DNA from: Saprospiraceae bacterium
GTDB taxonomy: Bacteria; Bacteroidota; Bacteroidia; Chitinophagales; Saprospiraceae
Direction of reading: 5' to 3'
DNA: 64,000 nucleotides
Assembly (NCBI GenBank): GCA_016715965.1
Contig: JADJXG010000001.1
Coordinates: forward strand, 2,113,501 to 2,177,500
The notes under the pieces are model-generated. The model did no database searches, was not told the origin of the DNA, and worked only from the letters and a program-made list of their open reading frames with translations. Position numbers and translations under genes: made by a program. Below are positions 49,401-61,400 of the stretch, in pieces; position 1 is the stretch's first letter, and the number at the start of each line of letters is the position of its first letter.

Positions 49401-52400
49401 AGGAGAGATCGATACAAAATTCAACGACTGGCTGGGCGATGCGACAGTAAATGGAGGCTGCAATGCAATGATCACCAACGATGGAGGAACACCACCGGAT
49501 GCCTGTGGCGGAAGTGCGACAGTGACCTGGACGGTGAGCAGTGATTGTGAAGATGATGTGACCTGTACAGCTACATTTACGGTAGAGGATGCACCAGATG
49601 TAATGCTGACCTGTCCGCCGGATCAGATGGAGGATGCCTGTCAGACACAAGCAGAGATCGATACCAAATTCAACGACTGGTTGGGCGATGCGATGTACAG
49701 CGGAGGCTGCAATGCGATGATCACCAACGATGGAGGCACACCACCGGATGCCTGTGGCGGCACGACCACAGTGACCTGGACGGTGAGCAGTGATTGTGAA
49801 GATGATGTGACTTGTACGGCGAACTTTGTGGTAGAGGAACCGGACGATGTGATGCTGAGTTGTCCGTCCGACCGGACGGAGCCAGCCTGTCAGGATCAGG
49901 CAACCATCGACCAGGAATTCAACGACTGGTTGGGAGAAGCGATGTACAGTGGAGGTTGCAATGCGATGATCAGCAACAGCGGTGGCATGCCACCGGATGC
50001 TTGCGGAGGTACGACAAGTGTGACCTGGACGGTGAGCAGTGATTGTGAAGACGATGTGACCTGTACGGCCTCGTTTACGGTGGAGACGCCGGATGCGGTG
50101 ATGCTGACCTGTCCACCGGATGAGACTGTGATGGCCTGTATGACACAGTCAGAAATAGATATGCAGTTCAACGATTGGTTGGGCGATGCGATGGTAAGTG
50201 GCGGATGCAACACAATGCTGAGCAACAGTGGCGGCACGCCACCGGATGCCTGTGGCGGAAGTACGACGGTGACCTGGACGGCGAGCAGCGATTGCGAAGC
50301 TGATGTGACCTGTACAGCTACATTCACGGTAGAGGATGCACCAGATGTGATGCTGACCTGTCCGCCGGATCAGACGGAGATGGCCTGTCAGACACAAGGA
50401 GAGATTGATACAAAATTCAACGATTGGTTGGGCGATGCGATGGTAAGTGGCGGATGCAACACGATGCTGAGCAACAGTGGCGGCACACCACCGGATGCCT
50501 GTGGCGGAAGTACGACGGTGACCTGGACAGCGAGCAGCGATTGCGAAGGGGATGTGACCTGTACGGCTACATTCACGGTAGAGGATGCCACCGATGTGAT
50601 GCTGACCTGTCCGCCGGATCAGACGGAGATGGCCTGTCAGCTACAGTCAGAGATCGATACAAAGTTCAATGACTGGCTGGGCGATGCGACAGTAAATGGA
50701 GGCTGCAATGCGATGGTTACCAACGATGGAGGCACACCACCGGATGCCTGTGGCGGAAGTACGACAGTGACCTGGACGGCGAGCAGCGATTGCGAAGGGG
50801 ATGTGAGCTGTACGGCTACATTTACAGTAGAAGATGCACCAGATGTGATGCTGACCTGTCCGCCGGATCAGACGGAGATGGCCTGTCAGACACAAGGAGA
50901 GATCGATACAAAATTCAACGACTGGTTGAGTGATGCGAGTTATAGTGGAGGTTGCAATGCGATGATCACCAACGATGGTGGTACACCACCGGATGCCTGT
51001 GGTGGAAGTGCGACAGTGACCTGGACGGTGAGCAGCGATTGCGAAGGGGATGTGAGCTGTACGGCTACATTCACGGTAGAAGATGCCACGGATGTGATGC
51101 TGACCTGTCCACCGGATCAGACGGAGATGGCCTGTCAGACACAAGGAGAGATCGATACAAAATTCAACGACTGGCTGGGCGATGCGACAGTAAATGGAGG
51201 CTGCAATGCAATGATCACCAACGATGGAGGAACACCACCGGATGCCTGTGGCGGAAGTGCGACAGTGACCTGGACGGTGAGCAGCGATTGTGAGGATGAC
51301 GTGACCTGTACAGCTACATTTACGGTAGAGGATGCACCAGATGTAATGCTGACCTGTCCGCCGGATCAGATGGAGGATGCCTGTCAGACACAAGCAGAGA
51401 TCGATACCAAATTCAACGACTGGTTGGGCGATGCGATGTATAGCGGGGGCTGCAATGCGATGATCACCAACGATGGAGGCACACCACCGGATGCCTGTGG
51501 CGGCACGACCACAGTGACCTGGACAGTGAGCAGTGATTGTGAAGATGATGTGACTTGTACGGCGAACTTTGTGGTAGAGGAACCGGACGATGTGATGCTG
51601 AGTTGTCCGTCCGACCGGACGGAGCCAGCCTGTCAGGATCAGGCAACCATCGACCAGGAATTCAACGACTGGTTGGGAGAAGCGATGTACAGTGGAGGTT
51701 GCAATGCGATGATCAGCAACAGCGGTGGTATGCCACCGGATGCTTGCGGAGGTACGACAAGTGTGACCTGGACGGTGAGCAGTGATTGTGAAGACGATGT
51801 GACCTGTACGGCCTCGTTTACGGTGGAGACGCCAGATGCGGTGATGCTGACCTGTCCACCGGATGAGACTGTGATGGCCTGTATGACACAGTCAGAAATA
51901 GATATGCAGTTCAACGATTGGCTGGGCGATGCGATGGTAAGTGGCGGATGCAACACGATGCTGAGCAACAGTGGCGGCGCACCACCGGATGCCTGCGGCG
52001 GAAGTACGACGGTGACCTGGACGGCGAGCAGCGATTGCGAAGCTGATGTGACCTGTACAGCTACATTTACAGTAGAGGATGCACCAGATGTGATGCTGAC
52101 CTGTCCGCCGGATCAGACGGAGATGGCCTGTCAGACACAAGGAGAGATTGATACAAAATTCAACGATTGGTTGGGCGATGCGATGGTAAGTGGCGGATGC
52201 AACACGATGCTGAGCAACAGTGGCGGCACACCACCGGATGCCTGTGGCGGAAGTACGACGGTGACCTGGACAGCGAGCAGCGATTGCGAAGCTGATGTGA
52301 CCTGTACAGCTACATTTACGGTAGAGGAGGCCACCGATGTGATGCTGACCTGTCCACCGGATCAGACGGAGATGGCCTGTCAGCTACAGTCAGAGATCGA

Positions 52401-55400
52401 TACAAAGTTCAATGACTGGCTGGGCGATGCGACAGTAAATGGAGGCTGCAATGCGATGGTTACCAACGATGGTGGCACACCACCGGATGCCTGTGGCGGA
52501 AGTACGACAGTGACCTGGACGGCGAGCAGCGATTGCGAAGGGGATGTGAGCTGTACGGCTACATTTACAGTAGAGGATGCACCAGATGTGATGCTGACCT
52601 GTCCGCCGGATCAGACGGAGATGGCCTGTCAGACACAAGGAGAGATCGATACAAAATTCAACGATTGGTTGAGTGATGCGAGTTATAGTGGAGGTTGCAA
52701 TGCGATGATCACCAACGATGGTGGTACACCACCGGATGCCTGTGGTGGAAGTGCGACAGTGACCTGGACGGTGAGCAGCGATTGCGAAGGGGATGTGAGC
52801 TGTACGGCTACATTCACTGTAGAAGATGCCACGGATGTGATGCTGACCTGTCCGCCGGATCAGACGGAGATGGCCTGTCAGACACAAGGAGAGATCGATA
52901 CAAAATTCAATGACTGGCTGGGCGATGCGACAGTAAATGGAGGCTGCAATGCAATGATCACCAACGATGGTGGAACGCCACCGGATGCCTGTGGTGGAAG
53001 TGCGACAGTGACCTGGACGGTGAGCAGCGATTGTGAGGATGATGTGACCTGTACAGCTACATTTACGGTAGAGGATGCACCAGATGTAATGCTGACCTGT
53101 CCGCCGGATCAGATGGAGGATGCCTGTCAGACACAAGCAGAGATCGATACCAAATTCAACGACTGGTTGGGCGATGCGATGTACAGCGGAGGCTGCAATG
53201 CGATGATCACCAACGATGGAGGCACACCACCGGATGCCTGTGGCGGCACGACCACAGTGACCTGGACGGTGAGCAGTGATTGTGAAGATGATGTGACTTG
53301 TACGGCGAACTTTGTGGTAGAGGAACCGGACGATGTGATGCTGAGTTGTCCGTCCGACCGGACGGAGCCAGCCTGTCAGGATCAGGCAACCATCGACCAG
53401 GAATTCAACGACTGGTTGGGAGAAGCGATGTACAGTGGAGGTTGCAATGCGATGATCAGCAACAGCGGTGGCATGCCACCGGATGCTTGCGGAGGTACGA
53501 CAAGTGTGACCTGGACGGTGAGCAGTGATTGTGAAGACGATGTGACCTGTACGGCCTCGTTTACGGTGGAGACGCCGGATGCGGTGATGCTGACCTGTCC
53601 ACCGGATGAGACTGTGATGGCCTGTATGACACAGTCAGAAATAGATATGCAGTTCAACGATTGGTTGGGCGATGCGATGGTAAGTGGCGGATGCAACACA
53701 ATGCTGAGCAACAGTGGCGGCGCACCACCGGATGCCTGCGGCGGAAGTACGACGGTGACCTGGACGGCGAGCAGCGATTGCGAAGATGATGTGACCTGTA
53801 CAGCTACATTTACAGTAGAGGATGCACCAGATGTGATGCTGACCTGTCCGCCGGATCAGACGGAGATGGCCTGTCAGACACAAGGAGAGATTGATACAAA
53901 ATTCAACGACTGGCTGGGCGATGCGATGGTAAGTGGCGGATGCAACACGATGCTGAGCAACAGTGGCGGCACGCCACCAGATGCCTGTGGCGGAAGTACG
54001 ACGGTGACCTGGACAGCGAGCAGCGATTGTGAAGCTGATGTGACCTGTACGGCTACATTCACGGTAGAGGATGCCACCGATGTGATGCTGACCTGTCCAC
54101 CGGATCAGACGGAGATGGCCTGTCAGCTACAGTCAGAGATCGATACAAAGTTCAATGACTGGCTGGGCGATGCGACAGTAAATGGAGGCTGCAATGCGAT
54201 GGTTACCAACGATGGTGGCACACCACCGGATGCCTGTGGCGGAAGTACGACGGTGACCTGGACGGCAAGCAGCGATTGCGAAGGGGATGTGAGCTGTACG
54301 GCTACATTTACAGTAGAGGATGCACCAGATGTGATGCTGACCTGTCCGCCGGATCAGACGGAGATGGCCTGTCAGACACAAGGAGAGATCGATACAAAAT
54401 TCAACGATTGGTTGAGTGATGCGAGTTATAGTGGAGGTTGCAATGCGATGATCACCAACGATGGTGGTACACCACCGGATGCCTGTGGTGGAAGTGCGAC
54501 AGTGACCTGGACGGTGAGCAGCGATTGCGAAGGGGATGTGAGCTGTACGGCTACATTCACTGTAGAAGATGCCACGGATGTGATGCTGACCTGTCCGCCG
54601 GATCAGACGGAGATGGCCTGTCAGACACAAGGAGAGATCGATACAAAATTCAATGACTGGCTGGGCGATGCGACAGTAAATGGAGGCTGCAATGCAATGA
54701 TCACCAACGATGGTGGAACGCCACCGGATGCCTGTGGTGGAAGTGCGACAGTGACCTGGACGGTGAGCAGCGATTGTGAGGATGATGTGACCTGTACAGC
54801 TACATTTACGGTAGAGGATGCACCAGATGTGATGCTGACCTGTCCGCCGGATCAGATGGAGGATGCCTGTCAGACACAAGCAGAGATCGATACCAAATTC
54901 AACGACTGGTTGGGCGATGCGATGTACAGCGGAGGCTGCAATGCGATGATCACCAACGATGGAGGCACACCACCGGATGCCTGTGGCGGCACGACCACAG
55001 TGACCTGGACAGTGAGCAGTGATTGTGAAGATGATGTGACTTGTACGGCGAACTTTGTGGTAGAGGAACCGGACGATGTGATGCTGAGTTGTCCGTCCGA
55101 CCGGACGGAGCCAGCCTGTCAGGATCAGGCAACCATCGACCAGGAATTCAACGACTGGTTGGGAGAAGCGATGTACAGTGGAGGTTGCAATGCGATGATC
55201 AGCAACAGCGGTGGCATGCCACCGGATGCTTGCGGAGGTACGACAAGTGTGACCTGGACGGTGAGCAGTGATTGTGAAGACGATGTGACCTGTACGGCCT
55301 CGTTTACGGTGGAGACGCCGGATGCGGTGATGCTGACCTGTCCACCGGATGAGACTGTGATGGCCTGTATGACACAGTCAGAAATAGATATGCAGTTCAA

Positions 55401-58400
55401 CGATTGGTTGGGCGATGCGATGGTAAGTGGCGGATGCAACACAATGCTGAGCAACAGTGGCGGCGCACCACCGGATGCCTGCGGCGGAAGTACGACGGTG
55501 ACCTGGACGGCGAGCAGCGATTGCGAAGCTGATGTGACCTGTACAGCTACATTTACAGTAGAGGATGCACCAGATGTGATGCTGACCTGTCCGCCGGATC
55601 AGACGGAGATGGCCTGTCAGACACAAGGAGAGATTGATACAAAATTCAACGACTGGTTGGGCGATGCGATGGTAAGTGGCGGATGCAACACGATGCTGAG
55701 CAACAGTGGCGGCACACCACCGGATGCCTGTGGCGGAAGTACGACGGTGACCTGGACAGCGAGCAGCGATTGTGAAGGGGATGTGACCTGTACGGCTACA
55801 TTCACGGTAGAGGATGCCACCGATGTGATGCTGACCTGTCCACCGGATCAGACGGAGATGGCCTGTCAGTTACAGTCAGAGATCGATACAAAGTTCAATG
55901 ACTGGCTGGGCGATGCGACAGTAAATGGAGGCTGCAATGCGATGGTTACCAACGATGGTGGCACACCACCGGATGCCTGTGGCGGAAGTACGACGGTGAC
56001 CTGGACGGCGAGCAGCGATTGCGAAGGGGATGTGAGCTGTACGGCTACATTTACAGTAGAGGATGCACCAGATGTGATGCTGACCTGTCCGCCGGATCAG
56101 ACGGAGATGGCCTGTCAGACACAAGGAGAGATCGATACAAAATTCAACGATTGGTTGAGTGATGCGAGTTATAGTGGAGGTTGCAATGCGATGATCACCA
56201 ACGATGGTGGTACACCACCGGATGCCTGTGGTGGAAGTGCGACAGTGATCTGGACGGTGAGCAGCGATTGTGAAGGGGATGTGAGCTGTACGGCTACATT
56301 TACAGTAGAAGATGCACCAGATGTGATGCTGACCTGTCCGCCGGATCAAACGGAGATGGCCTGTCAGACACAAGGAGAGATCGATACAAAGTTCAACAAC
56401 TGGTTGGATGATGCGATGTACAGCGGAGGCTGCAATGCGATGATCACCAACGATGGAGGCACGCCACCGGATGCCTGTGGAGAAACCAGAACAGTCACCT
56501 GGACGGTGAGCAGCGATTGTGAGGATGACGTGACCTGTACAGCTACATTTACGGTAGAAGATGCACCAGATGTGATGCTGACCTGCCCATTGGATCAAAT
56601 AGAGCCAGCCTGTCAGGATCAGGCAACCATCGACCAGGAATTCAACGACTGGTTGGGCGATGCGATGTACAGCGGGGGCTGCAATGCGATGATCTCCAAC
56701 GATGGCGGCACACCACCGGATGCATGTGGCGGCACGACCACAGTGACCTGGACGGTGAGCAGTGATTGTGAAGATGATGTGACTTGTACGGCGAACTTTG
56801 TGGTAGAGGAACCGGACGATGTGATGCTGAGTTGTCCGTCCGACCGGACGGAGCCAGCCTGTCAGGATCAGGCAACCATCGACCAGGAATTCAACGACTG
56901 GTTGGGAGAAGCGATGTACAGTGGAGGTTGCAATGCGATGATCAGCAACAGCGGTGGCATGCCACCGGATGCTTGCGGAGGTACGACAAGTGTGACCTGG
57001 ACGGTGAGCAGTGATTGTGAAGACGATGTGACCTGTACGGCCTCGTTTACGGTGGAGACGCCGGATGCGGTGATGCTGACCTGTCCACCGGATGAGACTG
57101 TGATGGCCTGTATGACACAGTCAGAAATAGATATGCAGTTCAACGATTGGTTGGGCGATGCGATGGTAAGTGGCGGATGCAACACAATGCTGAGCAACAG
57201 TGGCGGCGCACCACCGGATGCCTGCGGCGGAAGTACGACGGTGACCTGGACGGCGAGCAGCGATTGCGAAGGGGATGTGACCTGTACAGCTACATTCACG
57301 GTAGAAGATGCTCCGGCGGTGATGCTGACTTGTCCAGTGGACCAAATTGAGATGGCTTGTCAAACCCAGGCTGAAATTGATTCAAAATTCAATATTTGGA
57401 TAAATTCTGCCATGGTAAATGGCGGATGTAACCCAATGCTTTCAAATACAGGTGGTTCTGCACCTGATGCCTGTGGAGGAAACATCAGCATAAATTTCAC
57501 AGTAACCAGCGATTGCGAAGACCCTGTGATGTGTACGGCGATGTTTACAGTAGAAGATCCGGGACTGGTCATGCTGACCTGTCCTGCTGACAGGACTGAA
57601 GTGGCTTGTCAGGATCAGACTATGATCAATCAAGCTTTTTCTGATTGGTTGAACGATGTAAATGTGAATGGTGGTTGTAATGTCATTTTGACCAATGACA
57701 ATACAGGTGCACCGGATGCTTGTGGTGGTAATACCACAGTCAGCTGGACGGCAAGTAGTGATTGTGAAGCGGACGTCATGTGTTCTGCTACATTTACCGT
57801 AGAAGATGCCCCAGATGTGATGCTGACCTGTCCTCTTGATCAAACTGAACTCGAGTGTCAAACCCAGGCTACCATCAATCAAAAGTTTAATGACTGGTTA
57901 AATTCTGCAAACGTAAGTGGAGGCTGTAATCCTGTGTTGTCTGACAATAATACGGGTGCTCCCAATGCTTGCGGAGGCACGACTACTGTTACTTTTACTG
58001 TCAATAGCGATTGTGAAATGCCAATGACTTGCAGTGCTAGTTTTACAGTAATGGATGCGCCAGCACTTAGCATCAGCTGCCCGATGGATCAGATGGAGCT
58101 GGCTTGCCAGACCCAATCTGAAATCAACAATAAATTCAATATTTGGCTGGCTTCGGTTAGCTTTAATGGTGGATGCAATACCATGGTGACCAACAACAAC
58201 ACCGGTGCACCGGATGCTTGTGGAGGTACCACAACGGTATTATTTACAGCAACAAGCGAATGTGGTGCCATGGAATCCTGCTCTGCGACATTTACTGTAG
58301 ATGCTGCACCTCCGGTAGATCTGGATTGCCCTGCTGATCAAATGGAAATCGCCTGTCAGGATCAAGCGACCATCGACCAGGAGTTCAATGATTGGTTAAA

Positions 58401-61400
58401 TGATGCAGTATTTAGTGGAGGCTGTAATGCGATGATCTCCAACAACGGGGGATCTGCTCCAGATGCTTGTGGAGGTACCGCAACAGTGACCTGGACGGTG
58501 AGCAGTGATTGTGAAAATGACGTCACATGCTCGGCAACATTTACCGTTGAGGACGCGCCGGATATTATGCTGACCTGCCCACCAGATCATACAGAAGTAA
58601 ACTGTCAATCTCAGGCATCCATTGATCTTGCATTTGCCGACTGGTTGGACGATGCCACTTTTAGTGGTGGATGTAATGCGATGATCAGCAATAGTGGTGG
58701 GATGGCGCCGGATGCCTGCGGAGGTACAACAAGTGTGACCTGGACGGTGACCAGTGATTGTGAGGATGTGACTTGTACAGCAACATTTACCGTAGAGGAT
58801 TCCCCTCCGGTGGATTTGGATTGCCCAGCAGACCATACAGAGCTAGCATGTCAGGATCAGGTTGATATAGATCAGGCTTTTGATGATTGGCTGGATGATG
58901 CAATGTTCTCTGGTGGTTGTAATGCAACGATTAGTAATAGTGGAGGTTCAGCTCCTGATGAATGTGGAGGAACAACTTCAGTAACCTGGACGGTGAGCAG
59001 TGACTGTGAGAATGATGTAACCTGTACGGCAACATTTACCGTGGAAGATGCTCCGGATGTGATGCTAAATTGTCCATCCAATCAAACTGAGGCCTCTTGT
59101 CAGAATCAAAGCGCCATTGATGGTGCTTTTGCAAGCTGGTTGAATACTGCAAACTTTACAGGTGGTTGCGATGCCAATATGAGCAATAACAACAGCGGTG
59201 CGCCAAATTTCTGTGGAGGAACTACTACGGTCACTTTTACAGTCAACAGTTCTTGCGAAGGTCCTGTGACTTGCATGGCGACTTTTACCGTAACAGACGC
59301 ACCCAATGTAAATTTGAATTGTCCAATCAATACAAATTCTTCAAATTGCCCCAGTCAGGCTGTTTTGGATGCAGAGTTTGCCGCTTGGTTAAATTCAGCT
59401 AATTTCACCGGTGGATGTAATGGAATGTTGAGCAACAACAATTCTGGACCTCCTCCAATTTGCGGAGGCAACACTACAGTTGTCTTTACTGTGACCAGTG
59501 ATTGTGAAAGCAGTGTAACATGTTCTGCTACCTTTACAGTTCCGACTCCGGCTCCGGTTATGTTTACCTGCCCGAGCGATCAAACTGAGGCTGCCTGTCA
59601 ATCCCAGGGATCAATCAATGCGGCGTTTGCAAACTGGTTAAATGCGTATTCAGTGAGCGGAGGTTGCAATACCATGGTGTCCAACAACAATTCTGGCGCA
59701 CCTAATTTCTGCGGCGGAACCACTACAGTTGTTTTCACAGTGAGCAGTTCTTGCGAAAATTCGGCAACCTGCAGCGCTAGCTTCACAGTCAACAATGCAC
59801 CCGCAGTTAACTTTACCTGTGTGATGGATCAGACTGAAGCTGCCTGCCAGACCCAGGCAGAGATTGATAGCAGATTTAACACATGGCTTAATTCTTATTC
59901 TGTTAACGGAGGATGCAATACGATGGTGTCCAACAATAATTCGGGTGCGCCTAGTTTTTGCGGAGGAACAACGACGGTTGTTTTCACAGTGACAAGTGAT
60001 TGTGAAAATTCAACAACCTGTAGTGCTACATTTACTGTATTGAGTTCTCCACTCTCTTTAACCTGTCCTCCGGATATCACGGAAGAGGCTTGTCAGACGA
60101 GGGATGAAATATTAGAGAAGTTTGACGATTGGGTAGCAACTGCAAACGTGACTGGTGGATGTAATCCAATACTGACCACCAACGATTTTGATTTCCCGAA
60201 TGAGTGTGGTGGAACGGTACAAATCATCTTTACTGTTACAAGTGATTGTGATGTACCAAAGACCTGCACAGCTAATTTCATTGTTACACCAATGGATCCA
60301 CCGGTTATAGAATGTCCTGATGACGTTACCATCGAATGTAATACTGGTACAAATCCGTTGAATACTGGATTCCCAGAGGCATTTGACGGTTGTGACGGAA
60401 CTCCGGATTTGAGCTATGATGATCAGATTATTCCAGGTATGTGTCCAGGCGAACAAGAAATAATTCGCTCATGGACCGCCATAGATTTGTGTTCACAGCT
60501 TGCGGAGTGTGTTCAGATGATTACCGTGGAGAACAATTTGCCACCAACATTTGATTATCCTCCGGATATCACAATTTATAAAGGTGAATTTGCTGCAGGA
60601 AATAAACTGTTGGTCAATTATACATTTAATGAAGGTGTGACTTATGAATCACTTGCTCCATTCCTGCATCCTGGAATTACTTCAGAGGTAGATACAAGTT
60701 CGGTCATGTATATGTCCTTTATCCCAGGAGTTGTCACCGGCCCATTGGCCTTTAGTCTAAACTCAATTGCGGGTAAATCACTTAAGGTCAACAACTCCAG
60801 CTTGCCCGGACATTGGCAATTCAATATCGGTGGCAGAAATCTTCCTGCTTTCCAGAATTTTGAAGTGTATGTTCAGGCAAGAAGACACAGCAATGGCAGT
60901 GCAACCAATCTTGTGATGGATTACAGCACCAATGGAGTCAATTGGACTACATTTAGCAATACATTGTTGACGCAGGGAGTATGGACTGAATGCACAAATC
61001 CAATTACCGGGGTCAATAATCCAAGTCAACTTTGGATCAGGGTCAGATGGTCTGGCGGCACTAACAACAATACTCAGGAATTGATGATTGACAACTTCCA
61101 GCTGAAGGCCATTAAAAATCACCAGGCTTGCGAATTTGATGAATCACCTTCTATCACAGGTTTCCCATCCAACATTCAGCATCCTTGCGATGGAAATCCA
61201 TCTGCAACCTATCGCGATTCGGTTGCTTTGGGTGATTGCGAATCCAAAGTATACAGAACATGGATTGTGACAGACAATTGTGGTAATACATCCAGTGGAA
61301 ACGGACCACAGGTCATAACTGCTTTGGACACCACGGGGCCTATTATAACATGTCCTTCAGTAAATGTTCTGGTCCGCAAAGCAGATACCATGGATTGTTT

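Noticed and set aside
48904..57363. Many regularly spaced minus-strand ORFs of 60-248 codons within the giant gene (e.g. 48904-49650, 50647-51393, 52390-53136)
   Set aside because: They repeat with the 1743-bp period because the coding strand does, have no signal or domain, and are rich in Cys/Arg/His as expected from antisense reading of the repeat codons.
46609..60300. Regular direct repeats considered as a CRISPR array
   Set aside because: The 249-bp period is contiguous, in frame and without spacers; it encodes protein and no cas genes are nearby.
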